From the NCBI GenBank assembly GCA_963829955.1, contig CAWHKS010000018.1, positions 1 to 64,000 of the forward strand: 64,000 nt of DNA, read 5' to 3'. Shown piece after piece: positions 28,154-38,039 of the stretch; position 1 is the stretch's first letter; each line of letters starts with the position of its first letter. Below the pieces are notes generated by a model. The model searched no databases. It saw nothing but the letters and a program-made list of their open reading frames with translations, and was not told the DNA's origin. Source of the stretch: DASTFY01 sp963829955. Its GTDB lineage: Bacteria; Actinomycetota; Acidimicrobiia; Acidimicrobiales; Ilumatobacteraceae. Made by a program: the position numbers and the translations under genes.

Positions 28154-28280
28154 GATCTCCTCCTGCGGGGGGTGCGTGCGACAGTTATGACTCCCCACTT
28201 CGTGTTTGGGGACGCGGATGACGGCGAATCCGCCCGATCGACACCGAACCGTCACAACCTGCACGCGCCCGGTCGAACGT

Positions 28281-28301
28281 TGACCGCGCACCGTGGTCAA
28301 A
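28281..28301. promoter_or_regulatory. Inverted repeat TTGACC-N9-GGTCAA in divergent region
   Basis: TTGACC (28281-28286) and GGTCAA (28296-28301) are exact complements 9 bp apart, in the 257-bp gap between the divergent LPxTG and aldo/keto reductase genes. It could be an operator; TTGACC may also serve as a -35 box. No partner regulator is adjacent. Confidence 0.35.
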
Positions 28302-28410
28302 ATGTGGCGATCGTCACCACAGCCCGCGGTAATGCCCAGGTCACGCTCTGTGGACAACGTCGCGCGAGCCGTGCTCGACGCGCCCGCTGTGACCGGTACG
28401 GTCGGGGCCC

Positions 28411-29403
28411 ATGGACCACGTCCGCTTCGGTCGCACCGGGCTCCGGGTGTCACGCCTGTGCCTCGGCACGATGACCTTCGGCTACCAGTGCGACGAAGAC
28501 CAATCGCGCGCCATCCTCGACGCCGCGGCGGAGGACGGCATCACCTTCATCGACACCGCCGACGCCTACCCGCTGGGCGCCCCGGCGGAGCAGGTCGGTC
28601 GCACGGAGGAGATCGTCGGGAGCTGGCTGTCGGGCCGGCGTGACCGCTTCGTGATCGCCACGAAGTGCCACTACCCGACCGGCCCCTCACCGTGGGACCG
28701 GGGCAACTCGCGGCAGAACATCATGCGGGCCATCGAGGCCTCGCTGCGGCGGCTGCGGACCGACCACGTCGACCTGTACCAGCTGCACGCCTGGGACCGG
28801 CACACCCCGATCGACGAGTCACTGCAGGCGCTCGACGACCTGGTCCATGCCGGGAAGGTCCGCTACGCCGGCATCTCCAACCTCCTCGCCTACCAGCTGG
28901 CGCGCTCGCTCGGCCGCAGCGAGGTGCTCGGTGTGGCCCGGTTCGAGTCGCTCCAGCCCCGCTACAACCTGCTGTTCCGCCAACCCGAGCGCGAGCTGCT
29001 GCCCCTGTGCGCCGAGGAACAGGTCGCCGTCATCCCGTACAACCCCCTGGCCGGCGGCCTGCTGACCGGCAAGCACCGAGCGGAGGGCACTCCGACGGAG
29101 GGGACACGCTTCACCCTCGGCAATGCGGCCGAGCGCTACACCGACCGCTACTGGCACGAGCGCGAGTTCGCCACCGTCGAGGCCCTGCGAGGGGTGGCTG
29201 ACGACGCCGGCCGATCGATGGCCGAGCTGGCGGTCGGGTGGGTGCTGGCCAACCCCGTCATCACCAGCCCGATCCTCGGCGCCAGCAGGCCCGAGCAGCT
29301 GGCCGACGCCGTCCGGGCCGCCCGTTCTCCGCTGGAGCTCGACCTCAAGGCCCGGCTCGACGAGCTCACAGCCGAGTACCGCTCCGGCGACGCCGAGCGC
29401 TGA
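28411..29403 (+). CDS. Aldo/keto reductase
   Basis: Cytoplasmic NADPH-dependent reductase of 330 residues, a TIM barrel. The catalytic tetrad is visible as Asp48 and Tyr53 (FIDTADAY), Lys84 (IATKCHYP) and His126 (YQLHAWD). The NADP-binding tail appears in 'PILGASRPEQLADAV'. It resembles YajO/PhnO-like AKRs that act on small aldehydes; substrate unknown. The start ATG at 28411 gives the standard MDHVRFGRTGLRVS opening. It is convergent with the NYN gene, 9 bp apart. Confidence 0.92.
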   Translation: MDHVRFGRTGLRVSRLCLGTMTFGYQCDEDQSRAILDAAAEDGITFIDTADAYPLGAPAEQVGRTEEIVGSWLSGRRDRFVIATKCHYPTGPSPWDRGNSRQNIMRAIEASLRRLRTDHVDLYQLHAWDRHTPIDESLQALDDLVHAGKVRYAGISNLLAYQLARSLGRSEVLGVARFESLQPRYNLLFRQPERELLPLCAEEQVAVIPYNPLAGGLLTGKHRAEGTPTEGTRFTLGNAAERYTDRYWHEREFATVEALRGVADDAGRSMAELAVGWVLANPVITSPILGASRPEQLADAVRAARSPLELDLKARLDELTAEYRSGDAER

Positions 29404-29412
29404 CAGGGCCGA

Positions 29413-30777
29413 TCAGCGGCGGGCGACGGCGAGCAGGCCGTCCGAGCTGACCACGTTGGCCCCCGCGGCCCGGACGTCGTGGGCCACGGCCCGGTCGTTG
29501 GTGACGACGACGATGGGGTCCGCGGCCGGGAAGCCGGCCACGAGCTCCCGGATGACGTCGTCCGCCGAGACGGTCGGCGGCGAGAACCGCACCGCCACCC
29601 GCCGCCGGCGGCCTGGCCGGACCGGCCCGACATCGGCCCCGTCGAAAACCACCTCGACGGTGGTGCCGTAGCGCGCCGTCAGATCGTCGAGCACGTCGAG
29701 CAACCGCTCGCGCTGGTCGACGAGCACGGCGTCGGGCCAGCCCAGCTTCGCCACGTTGTAGCCATCCACGACGACGGCTGCCTCGGCCTCGGTCAAGAGC
29801 CAGGAATCGGCCTCGGGCGTCCCGAGGTGCATGCCTCGGGGCACCCGCAGCGGCCGGCGACGCGGCGTATGCACGCTCGTCTCCGCGGGGCGGGCCGGCG
29901 GGCGGGCGGGACCGGCCGCTGGTGACACGGTCGGTTCAGGGGGCTCGCTGCTGGCCAGCGAGGCAGCGAGGTCTGAGAGCGACGCCGCCAGCGACGCCGC
30001 GGCGCTCGCCGCGCCGTCGAGCGCCTCACGGGCCTTCGGCGGCCAGGCGGGCGACTCGCCGGCGGCGGGAGCGGGGCCGGTTGCCGAGTCGTCGGCCGCA
30101 AGCGCCGGCTCGGGATCCCGAACCCCGCCGCCGGCCTGGCCGTCCAGGGCCGCACGGAGCTCGCCCTCCAACTCGGCCACTCGCGCCAGCAGGCGCTCGT
30201 TCTCCGCCGCCCCCGCGGCTGCCCCGGCCCGGGCCGCGGCGAGCTCGTCCGCCGCTTGCTCGGACCGCTGCCGTGCCCGCTCCGCCGCGCGCTCGAGCTC
30301 GGCCTGGCGCGTCTGGGCCTTCCCGGCCACGGCCTCGGCATTCGCGCGGCTCGTCTGGGCCCGGGTCACCTCGTCACGGAGGACCCCCAGCTCGGTATTG
30401 ACCCGACGCAGCTTGGCTTCGGCGGCTTCGAGCCGGCGCGCCGCCGCGCCAGCCGCGGGGTCTGCCGAAGCGTCGGGGGTGCCCTCCAGGGCCGTCGCCA
30501 GCTCGGTCTCCCAGCCCTCCGGCCGGCGCAGCCACAGCCACGACGGCCGGTCGACCGTCTCCTCCGTGGCCACGGCCGCCACCCGGGAGCGGAACGCCTC
30601 GTCCTCCTCCACCACCTTGCGTACGGGCACGAGCGCGGCCGACGGCAGCTTCTGGAAGCGCAGGAAGCGCTTCAGCGACGGTGGCGGAGGGATGGGAGGA
30701 CGCTGGCGCGTGCCGAGGACGGCGACCACGAAGGCCAGCTCGAGGCCGGGCCGCAGCGCTTCGTCGGGCACGTCCAC
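29413..30777 (-). CDS. NYN-domain protein with coiled coil (YacP-like RNase)
   Basis: About 454 residues. An N-terminal domain (about 1-130) that I cannot name is followed by a long Ala/Glu/Arg-rich coiled coil (about 140-240), a Pro/Ala linker, and a C-terminal NYN (PIN-like) domain of the YacP type ('VVDGYNVAKLGWPD', 'VEVVFDGADVG', 'VSADDVIRELV', 'VVTNDRAVAHDVRAAG') carrying the conserved acidic residues for metal-dependent RNA cleavage. GTG at 30777 or 30771 is the likely start; an upstream ATG at 30843 has no family support. Divergent from the exonuclease gene. A role in RNA decay is inferred from the fold. Confidence 0.8.
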   Translation of the reverse strand: MDVPDEALRPGLELAFVVAVLGTRQRPPIPPPPSLKRFLRFQKLPSAALVPVRKVVEEDEAFRSRVAAVATEETVDRPSWLWLRRPEGWETELATALEGTPDASADPAAGAAARRLEAAEAKLRRVNTELGVLRDEVTRAQTSRANAEAVAGKAQTRQAELERAAERARQRSEQAADELAAARAGAAAGAAENERLLARVAELEGELRAALDGQAGGGVRDPEPALAADDSATGPAPAAGESPAWPPKAREALDGAASAAASLAASLSDLAASLASSEPPEPTVSPAAGPARPPARPAETSVHTPRRRPLRVPRGMHLGTPEADSWLLTEAEAAVVVDGYNVAKLGWPDAVLVDQRERLLDVLDDLTARYGTTVEVVFDGADVGPVRPGRRRRVAVRFSPPTVSADDVIRELVAGFPAADPIVVVTNDRAVAHDVRAAGANVVSSDGLLAVARR

Positions 30778-30895
30778 GTCGGCATCGTACCGACGGGGCC
30801 GTTCGCCCCCCGGGAGCGAACGCGAGGCCCGCGGGCCCGCCACCTACCCGACGATGCTTGCCGAACCGAACAGGTGTTCGCTATCGTCCCCGGCC

Positions 30896-32600
30896 GTGCA
30901 GCGTTCGTTCGACGATCTTGGGACACCGCTGGCTCAGGTCACGTTCTGCGTGGTCGACCTCGAGACCACCGGCGGATCGCCCAACGAGCATGCCATCACG
31001 GAGATCGGCGCCATAAAGCTCCGGGGCGGCGAGTGCCTGGGCACATTCCACACCCTCGTCAATCCGGGCAGCGCCATCCCCCCGGCCATCACGGTGCTGA
31101 CCGGGATCACCGAGTCCATGGTCACCGTGGCCCCCCGCGTCTCGGCCGTGCTGCCCGCCCTCGTCGAGTTCGTCGGCGGCACGGTGCTCGTCGGCCACAA
31201 CGTCCGCTTCGACATCGGCTTCCTGAACGCCGCCCTGAGCAGCGCGGGCTGGGACCGGCTGAGCAACAGCTTCGTCGACACCGCGGCGCTGGCGAGGCGG
31301 CTCGTGCGGGACGAGGTGCCGAACTGCCGACTGGGCACGCTGTCGGAACGCTTCCGGCTCGATCACCGCCCGTCCCACCGGGCGCTGGAGGACGCGCTGG
31401 CCACGGCCGACTTGCTGCACCTGCTGCTGGAGCGCGCGGCGTCCTGGGGGGTGCTCGGCCTCGACGACCTCCTCGTCCTGCCCCGGCTGGCCGGTCACCC
31501 CCAGGCCGCCAAGCTCCGCCTCACCACGACGCTGCCCCGGGCGCCCGGCGTCTACTGGTTCGTGGACGGGCGCGGCGTGCCGCTCTACGTGGGCAAGGCG
31601 GCCAACCTCCGCCAGCGGGTGCGCTCGTACTTCTCGGGCGACGACCGCCGCAAGATCGGCAACCTCCTGCGCGAGACGGTCGCCGTCCGTCACCAGGTCG
31701 CGGGCTCGACGCTCGAAGCGGCCGTGGTCGAGGCCCGGCTCATCCACCGCCTACGACCCCGCTACAACCGCCAGGGGACACAGTGGCGCGCCGCGCCGTT
31801 CATCGCGCTCACGCTGGGCGAAGCCTTCCCCCGGCTCAAGGTGGTGCGGGAACCACGGGCCGACGGTTCGATCTACCTGGGGCCGCTGCCGACGCCCCGG
31901 CAGGCGGCCGCGGTCATCGAGGCCATCCAGACCGCCGCCCCCCTGCGGCGCTGCACGGAGCGTCTCGGCCCCCGGCGATCGCTCCCGCTCCGGGCGGACC
32001 CGTGCCTGCCCGCGCAGCTCGGCGTGGCCCATTGCCCGTGCTCCGGCCGCACGGACCCGGCGGCGTACGCCGCCAGCGTCGACCAGGTGGTCGAGGGGCT
32101 GACCATCCGGCCGGCCACACTGCTCGACCCGCTCCGTCAGCGGCTGGCCGAGCTGGCCGAGGCCAGGCGCTACGAGGAAGCCGCGCTCCGTACGCGACCG
32201 GGCCGCGGCGCTGGCGGCCGCCCTGCGGCGCCAGCGCGGCCTGCGGGCACTGGCGGCGTCCGGCCGGGTGCAACTACGCCTGCCCGGTGGGGTCACCGCG
32301 GAGCTGATGGACGGGATCCTCCTCGGGTCGGGAGAACAGATCGCCGGCCAGGGCGCGCTGCCCTTCGACATCACCCCGCCCTGCGCGGTCCCGACGGGCA
32401 ATGGCGGTTGCGCGGGCGGCGCGCTGCCGTTGCGGCCGGAGGTGGCCCTCGAGCTGGTCACGGTCGCCACCTGGCTGGACCGCGAGGCCCACCGCGTCAC
32501 GCTCGAGTCCTGCGACGGCGTGCTCGCCTCGGCGTGGCCGTCCATCCCGACCTTCTCCCCCGGCCAGCCCCTCGAGGCGCCGAAGCGGCTCGTGGCCTGA
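30896..32600 (+). pseudogene. DEDD exonuclease / GIY-YIG nuclease protein, interrupted by one frameshift
   Basis: The product begins with an epsilon-like 3'-5' exonuclease (Asp21-Leu-Glu23 in DLETTG, 'HNVRFDIGFLN', 'HRALEDALATADLL') and continues with a UvrC/Cho-like GIY-YIG nuclease domain ('PGVYWFVDGRGVPLYVGKA', about 215-235). Actinobacteria have intact proteins of this two-nuclease design, probably for DNA repair. In this sequence the frame shifts by +1 near 32187-32191 (CTCCGTACG where CTCGTACG would keep the frame): upstream reads RRYEEAAL in frame 2, downstream VRDRAAALAAALRR in frame 3 to a stop at 32598-32600. Either a real pseudogene or a one-base assembly error. GTG at 30896 is the start; ATG 30854 is also open. 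Confidence 0.8.
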
Positions 32601-32608
32601 GGTGCCCC

Positions 32609-33463
32609 TCAGCGTTCGATGACGGCCCCGGCAAGGTCGATGGCCAGGATCTTCGTGTGCCCTTCGGGCGGGAGGGCCGCGGCCAAACCCTCCGCGTCCT
32701 CCGCGGCGCACATCGTGGCGATGGTCGGGCCGGAGCCCGAAAGCCAACCGCACCAAGCCCCCGCTTCGAGCGCCACCTCCAGGGCACGGCGCGAGCCGGG
32801 CGCGTGCTCGAAGCGCTGGTCCTGATGCAGGCGGTCCTCGGTGGCGGTCCGCAGCGCGTAGATGTTGCCAGTCGTCAGCGACGCCACCAACAGCGCGGTG
32901 CGCCCGACGTTGAAGACCGCATCAACGAAAGGAACGGAGGCGCAGAGGGCAGCGCGGGACTGATCCGTCGAGGTCGTCGCCGGTGGCACCCACACGATGA
33001 CCACCGGCTCGAAGGGCAGCGGCACCCGGACCGCGTGGCCACCGGCGGCCGCGACGACGCCGCCGAAGATGGACGGCGCGATGTTGTCGGCGTGGCCCTC
33101 GAGCGCGGTGGCCACGTGCAGGAGCTGCTCCGCCTCGTCGAGGGGTGCGAAGTCAGGGCCCCGCTGCTGCGCCAGCGCCGCGACCAGGCCCGCCACCCGG
33201 GCCGACCCGCTGAAGCCGAGCCCCCGGCCCATCGGGATGCGCGAGCGGATCCACACCGGTCCGGTCCCGCCGAGCTGGCGGAAGGCCCGCACGCCGGGAT
33301 GGCCTTCGTCGGCGGGTTGCGTCGCCGCCGCCATCTCCGACCCCTCCGCCCCCTCCGACCGGGCCAGATCGAAGCCGAGCTCCAGGTGAAGGCCGAGAGC
33401 GAGGCCGAGGGTGTCGAAGCCGGGACCGAGGTTGGCCGACGACGCGGGCACCCGAACGATCAC
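32609..33463 (-). CDS. thrB: Homoserine kinase
   Basis: GHMP kinase of 284 residues that phosphorylates homoserine in threonine synthesis. The signature is 'IPMGRGLGFSGSARVAG' (about 76-92), with an N-terminal VPASSANLGPGFDTLG (5-20) and a C-terminal 'GWLSGSGPTIATMCA' (about 240-254). It is 6 bp downstream of trpD on the same strand, an unusual amino-acid pairing of threonine with tryptophan synthesis. No thrC or hom lies nearby. Ends face to face with the exonuclease gene. Confidence 0.92.
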   Translation of the reverse strand: MIVRVPASSANLGPGFDTLGLALGLHLELGFDLARSEGAEGSEMAAATQPADEGHPGVRAFRQLGGTGPVWIRSRIPMGRGLGFSGSARVAGLVAALAQQRGPDFAPLDEAEQLLHVATALEGHADNIAPSIFGGVVAAAGGHAVRVPLPFEPVVIVWVPPATTSTDQSRAALCASVPFVDAVFNVGRTALLVASLTTGNIYALRTATEDRLHQDQRFEHAPGSRRALEVALEAGAWCGWLSGSGPTIATMCAAEDAEGLAAALPPEGHTKILAIDLAGAVIER

Positions 33464-33469
33464 GACGGA

Positions 33470-34549
33470 TCAGCCTGGCAGATCACCTTCGGCGGCCGCT
33501 ACCGACGACGCCACCGAGACCGCTCGCAGGCGCTCCAGCGCGGCCGCCGCCCGGCCGTCGTCGATGGTGGTGGCCGCCTGGGCGACGCCCGCGGCCAGGT
33601 CCTCGACCGCGCCGCCCACCAGCAGAGCAGCCCCGGCGTTCAACACGACGATGTCGCGATGAGGCCCACGCTCGCCGTCCAGCACCCGCAGGGCCAGGGC
33701 GGCATTGGTCTGCGGGTCACCGCCCCGCAGGGCTTCGGGCGGCGCGAGGGCGAGCCCAAGGCGGTCAGGATCGACCGTCGTTCGGGTCACGGTGCCATCT
33801 CGAAGTTCCAGGGCCGTCGAGGGGCCGGTCGTGGTGAGCTCGTCCAGGCCGTCGTGCCCATGGACCAGCAGGACGTGGGTCGCGCCGTGGGCCTGCAGCA
33901 CGGACAGCATCCGCTCGGCCATCGACGGATCGGCGACCCCGAGGAGCATCCGGCGCACCCGGGCCGGATTGGCCAGCGGGCCCAAGATGTTGAATGCGGT
34001 CGGGATGCCCATCTCCCGCCGCGACGGCCCGGCGTGGCGCAGGGCGGGATGGAACAGCGGGGCCAGGCAGAAGCCGATCCCGGCCTCCTCGACGCAGCGG
34101 GCGACGGCCGCCGGTGACAGCTCAATCACCACCCCCAAGGCTTCCAGAAGGTCCGCCGCTCCGCATTGGGACGACGCGGCCCGGTTGCCGTGCTTGCACA
34201 CCGGCACCCCGGCACCGGCCACCACCAGCGCGGCCAGGGTCGACACGTTGATGCTGTGGCTGCGGTCGCCACCGGTGCCGACCACGTCGACGGCCCGGTC
34301 CTGGAGGCCGTCGGGCAGGGCCACGAGGTGAGCCGCGGCCAGCATCGCGTCGAGCATCCCGCTCAGCTCGTCGACCGTCTCGCCCTTCACCCGCAAGGCC
34401 ACGACGAAGGCCGCGAACTGGGCCGGGGTGGCCTGCCCGGCAAGTACCTCGTCCATGGCTGCCCGTGCCGTGCCAGCAGGGAGATCGCGCCCGGCCACGA
34501 GTTGTTGGAGGACCGCGGCCCAGCCGCCGAGGTCGGCGAGCTGGGTCAT
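33470..34549 (-). CDS. trpD: Anthranilate phosphoribosyltransferase
   Basis: Tryptophan biosynthesis enzyme joining anthranilate to PRPP, 359 residues. The PRPP-binding GTGGDRSHSINVST is around 91-104, anthranilate-site 'VCKHGNRAASSQCGAADLLEALG' follows, and 'GDHRSH-type' substitution is present as GGDRSHS. An N-terminal four-helix domain (about 15-80) precedes them. It is in a leftward pair with thrB and 24 bp after the whiB stop, so whiB may be its regulator or simply a neighbour. No other trp genes are in the window. Confidence 0.93.
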   Translation of the reverse strand: MTQLADLGGWAAVLQQLVAGRDLPAGTARAAMDEVLAGQATPAQFAAFVVALRVKGETVDELSGMLDAMLAAAHLVALPDGLQDRAVDVVGTGGDRSHSINVSTLAALVVAGAGVPVCKHGNRAASSQCGAADLLEALGVVIELSPAAVARCVEEAGIGFCLAPLFHPALRHAGPSRREMGIPTAFNILGPLANPARVRRMLLGVADPSMAERMLSVLQAHGATHVLLVHGHDGLDELTTTGPSTALELRDGTVTRTTVDPDRLGLALAPPEALRGGDPQTNAALALRVLDGERGPHRDIVVLNAGAALLVGGAVEDLAAGVAQAATTIDDGRAAAALERLRAVSVASSVAAAEGDLPG

Positions 34550-34573
34550 CGAGGAGCGGTGCGCGGGCCGGTT

Positions 34574-34813
34574 TCAGGCCGACCGGCGGCGCTGACGGAT
34601 GATCCGCCGCCGTTCACGCTCGGTGCAGCCGCCCCACACGCCCTGCTTCTCACGGCGTTGGAGCGCGTGTTCCAGACAGGCGGTGCGGACGCCACAGGCC
34701 CCGCACACAGCCTTCGCGCTCTCCGCCTCTTCGTCGGTCTCGGGGTAGAAGATCCCGGGGTCGAGACCCCGGCACGCCCCCAGCTGCCGCCAGTCGATTT
34801 CTTTTACCGGCAC
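34574..34813 (-). CDS. WhiB-family iron-sulfur regulator
   Basis: Small transcription factor of 79 residues with the four cluster ligands Cys14, Cys37, Cys40 and Cys46, the GVWGG turn (58-62) and a basic tail RERRRIIRQRRR that binds DNA. Family knowledge: WhiB proteins hold a 4Fe-4S cluster and partner with SigA; they are confined to Actinobacteria. The GTG start follows GGGGGCG. It lies upstream of trpD-thrB on the same strand. Which WhiB group it belongs to (WhiB1/WhiB2-like) cannot be fixed by eye. Confidence 0.93.
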   Translation of the reverse strand: MPVKEIDWRQLGACRGLDPGIFYPETDEEAESAKAVCGACGVRTACLEHALQRREKQGVWGGCTERERRRIIRQRRRSA

Positions 34814-34987
34814 GGGTCGCCCCCAAGGCGAGTCGAGAAATGAGTAGATCGGGATGCCGAAGCAGGCGCATCGTAGAAGCCGATTGTGCCTCTGACCAGA
34901 CCTTTCTTTGGCAACCTCGTGAACGCTCGCTGACGGCGGGGAGGGACCGGGGCCCGATCTGGCGCGGAATCGAGGCCGTCCGGGAGG

Positions 34988-36295
34988 TCATGAGATCGGT
35001 TCCGGGGGGATGCCGTAGGCCCGGGCCAGCACCTGGAGGGGATGCTGCGGGATGCGCCCGGTCTGCTCCACGATGGCCGTGTTGGCCAGGTGGCAGTCGC
35101 CAGCCACGACATCCCCGCCCGCCTTCTCGAGCTCAGCGGCCAGCTTCCGGCCGATCGGGATGGAGATGCTGTCGTTCCGCGCCCGCAAGCCCCACATGCC
35201 GTCGATGCCGGAGCACTGCAGCACGACCGTCACCCTCGCTCCGGTGAGCCGCAGCAGATCGCGGCTCTTCAGGCCGATCTGCTGTGCCCGCAAATGACAC
35301 GGGGCGTGATAGGCGATGCCGGCGGGCACATCCCCCCGGAACTCGGTGTCCAACCCTGTCCCCTCGCCCCGCTGCAACCGGACGAGGTACTCCGAGGCGT
35401 CGTAGGTGTGGGCGGCCACGAGCGCGGCGTCCGGGCCCCCGACGTAGTCCGGGTAGTCCGCGCGGAGCACGTAGCTGCACGTCGGCTGCGGCACCACCAC
35501 GTCGTTGCCGGCCTTCACGGCGGCGGCCAGCGCCTTCACGTTCCTGACCGCGGCCTTCGTGAACTGGTCGATGTCCCCGCTGTGCAGCCACGGCGCCCCG
35601 CAACAGGAGGCGCCGTCCACGAGCGAGCACTCGATGCCGTTGCGCTCGTAGACCTTCACCAGGTCGTGCCCGATGCCGGGATCGTGGTACTCGACCAGGC
35701 AGGTCGGGAAGATCGCCACCCTCCCCTGCCGCCCCGGGAGGCGCACCCGCGGGCGGTTCCGGTACCAGGTGGTGAACCGCTGGCGGGCGAACGGCGGGAG
35801 CAGCCGGACGCCGGAGATGCCGGTCGCCTTCTCCACCACCTTGCGGACGAGGGAGCCAGGCTTGGCCGTCGCCACGTTGGCGATGGTGGTGGCCCGCGTG
35901 CCGAGCTTGCCCACCAGGTCGGTGCGGGCCAGCAGGTTCGTGGTGAGCGTCGCCCGCTTGCCGATCTCGCCGGCCGCATGCCGAGCGGCTCCGGCCCGCA
36001 ACATCAGCCGGGGGAAGTCGATCGCCAGGTCGCTCCGGCCGGGGACGTAAGGGCAGTTGAGGTAGCAGCGCTTGCAGTGGTAGCACTCGTCGACCACCTG
36101 GTCCTGCTCGGCGCGGGCCATGCCGGCCGCATCCCCGTCGTGGCGGTCGACGAGCTCGAACAGCGCCGGGAACGCGCCGCAAAGGTGGGAGCACAAGCGG
36201 CACCCGTGGCACACGTCGTAGACCCGCGTCAGCTCGTCGCGGAGGCCGGCGTCGTCGAGGTAGTCGGGGTGATGGGGGTCGTAGATCGTCGTCAT
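34988..36295 (-). CDS. GlpC-like Fe-S protein (heterodisulfide reductase family)
   Basis: Iron-sulfur electron carrier of 435 residues. Two 4Fe-4S sets near the N-terminus (CHGCRLCSHLC, CYHCKRCYLNCPYVP), then two CCG domains ('CLVEYHDPGIGHDLVKVYERNGIE...CCGAPWLHSGD', 'CHLRAQQIGLKSRDLLRLTGA') with 'GIDGMWG'. This matches subunit C of glycerol-3-phosphate oxidation complexes and related lactate or glycolate oxidoreductases, and the divergent glpD supports that role. ATG at 36295 has no clear ribosome site; the next gene starts 109 bp away in the opposite direction. Confidence 0.85.
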   Translation of the reverse strand: MTTIYDPHHPDYLDDAGLRDELTRVYDVCHGCRLCSHLCGAFPALFELVDRHDGDAAGMARAEQDQVVDECYHCKRCYLNCPYVPGRSDLAIDFPRLMLRAGAARHAAGEIGKRATLTTNLLARTDLVGKLGTRATTIANVATAKPGSLVRKVVEKATGISGVRLLPPFARQRFTTWYRNRPRVRLPGRQGRVAIFPTCLVEYHDPGIGHDLVKVYERNGIECSLVDGASCCGAPWLHSGDIDQFTKAAVRNVKALAAAVKAGNDVVVPQPTCSYVLRADYPDYVGGPDAALVAAHTYDASEYLVRLQRGEGTGLDTEFRGDVPAGIAYHAPCHLRAQQIGLKSRDLLRLTGARVTVVLQCSGIDGMWGLRARNDSISIPIGRKLAAELEKAGGDVVAGDCHLANTAIVEQTGRIPQHPLQVLARAYGIPPEPIS

Positions 36296-36404
36296 CGCGG
36301 GCCGCCTCGTCGCGCTGCGGGGTTGTCCGGCAACGTACCTCCGCGTCGCGCCGACGGCGGCGTCGGATCTGGCCGGATCGCCGCCGCTCTCTACACTGAC
36401 CGCG

Positions 36405-38039
36405 ATGGCCTCATTCGACCGGGCGACGATGCGGGCGCGCCTGGGCGACGAGCAGTTCGACGTGCTGGTGATCGGCGGGGGCATCACCGGGGTCGGGACG
36501 GCCCTCGACGCCGCCAGCCGCGGGCTGCGCACGGCGCTGGTCGAACGGCACGACTTCGCGTCGGGTACGTCGTCCAAGAGCTCCAAGCTCGTCCACGGTG
36601 GGCTGCGCTACCTGCAGCAGGGGGACGTCCGGCTCGTGTACGAGGCCCTCGCCGAACGCCAGCGGCTCCGTCGCAACGCGCCGCACCTGGTACGGATCCT
36701 CCCCTTCATGATCCCCATCCTGACCAGGGACGGGGTCATGAACCCCAAGATCGCGAGAGCCTTCGGCTCCGCGCTTTGGATGTACGACCTCACCGGCGGG
36801 GCCCGGATCGGCAAGCTGCACCGCCGGCTCAAGAAGGACGCGGCACTCGCCCACATGCCGACCATGCCCGCCGAGCGGCTCGCCTCGGCCTACCTCTACT
36901 ACGACGCGCGGACCGACGATGCCCGCCTCTGCCTGACCGTGGCCCGGACCGCGGCTGCCCTCGGTGCCGTCGTGGTCAACGGGGCCACCGTCGTCGGGTT
37001 CCACAAGGACGGCGAGCGCATCGACGGCGCCTGCGTCTTGGTGGACGGCCAGGAGCTCGACGTGCGGGCCCGCGTCGTGGTCAACGCGGCCGGGGTGTGG
37101 TCCGACGAGGTGCGGGCGCTCGACGAAGGCGTGCACCCGGACTCCATCCGGCCCGCGAAGGGCGTCCACCTCACGATCCCGTGGGACAAGGTGCAGAACG
37201 ACATCGCCGTGGTGATCCCGGTCCCCAAGGACAAGCGGAGCCTCTTCGTCGTGCCGTGGGGGGATCACACCTACGTCGGCACCACCGACACGGACTATCG
37301 CGGCCCGATCGACGACCCGCAGTGCACGCAGGAGGACATGACCTACGTGCTGCGGGCGCTCAACCATTCGGTGACGACGGGGGTGACGGAGGCCGATGTC
37401 ACGGGCACGTGGGCGGGCCTGCGACCGCTCGTCAAGCGAGCGGACTCGGGGAGGACGGCGGACCTGTCCCGCCTGCACCAGGTCGGTCCGTCGCGCAGCG
37501 GCATGATCAACGTCACCGGGGGAAAGCTCACGACCTACCGACGCATGGCGGCTGACACCGTGGACCTCGCCATGGGCCGGCTGGACCGCCGAGGCCGATC
37601 GAGGACCAAGCGCCTCCGCCTGCTGGGCGCCGAAGGGTATGAGGAGCCGACCGGCGACGACCGGCGGGCCCACCTGCTCCGGCGCTACGGCACGCTGGCC
37701 GACGAGCTCGAGGCGCTCATCACGGCGGACGCCTCGCTGGCCGAACCGCTGGTGCCCGGCCTGCCCTACGTCGCCGCGGAGGCCGTCTACGCCGCCCGTC
37801 ACGAGATGGCCGGCTCGGTGGACGATGTCCTGTCCCGCCGCACGCGGGCCCGCCTGTTCGACCGGGCCGCCACCGCGGAGGCGGCGGCGAGAGTGGCCCG
37901 CCTGCTCGCGCCCGAGCTCGACTGGAGTGACGCGGACGTCGAGCGGGAGGCCGCCGCCTACCGCCGCTCGGTCGAGCACGAGGTTGCAGCCGGCCGCGAC
38001 CCCAGCGATCAGGCGTTGGACGCGGCCTACGGAGCCTGA
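36405..38039 (+). CDS. glpD: Glycerol-3-phosphate dehydrogenase (FAD)
   Basis: Membrane-associated flavoprotein of 544 residues that oxidises glycerol 3-phosphate to dihydroxyacetone phosphate. The FAD Rossmann motif VIGGGITGVGTALDAASRG is at about 22-40, followed by 'SGTSSKSSKLVHGGLRYLQQGDVRLVYEAL' (the GlpD signature), 'AAGVWSD' and a C-terminal domain with 'ALDAAYG'. It heads the rightward operon glpD-FAD oxidase-membrane protein-kinase, and the divergent GlpC-like gene would share the 109-bp promoter region. Confidence 0.95.
   Translation: MASFDRATMRARLGDEQFDVLVIGGGITGVGTALDAASRGLRTALVERHDFASGTSSKSSKLVHGGLRYLQQGDVRLVYEALAERQRLRRNAPHLVRILPFMIPILTRDGVMNPKIARAFGSALWMYDLTGGARIGKLHRRLKKDAALAHMPTMPAERLASAYLYYDARTDDARLCLTVARTAAALGAVVVNGATVVGFHKDGERIDGACVLVDGQELDVRARVVVNAAGVWSDEVRALDEGVHPDSIRPAKGVHLTIPWDKVQNDIAVVIPVPKDKRSLFVVPWGDHTYVGTTDTDYRGPIDDPQCTQEDMTYVLRALNHSVTTGVTEADVTGTWAGLRPLVKRADSGRTADLSRLHQVGPSRSGMINVTGGKLTTYRRMAADTVDLAMGRLDRRGRSRTKRLRLLGAEGYEEPTGDDRRAHLLRRYGTLADELEALITADASLAEPLVPGLPYVAAEAVYAARHEMAGSVDDVLSRRTRARLFDRAATAEAAARVARLLAPELDWSDADVEREAAAYRRSVEHEVAAGRDPSDQALDAAYGA

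Noticed and set aside
29831..34117. A single open frame of more than 1,400 codons running through the exonuclease gene and thrB/trpD
   Set aside because: It matches the exonuclease only from about 30896 to 32187. Before and after that the protein is Arg/Ala/Gly-rich frame shadow opposite or across well-supported genes.
34052..34120. Possible frame break in trpD
   Set aside because: The trpD frame is continuous from 34549 to 33470 with all motifs in order.
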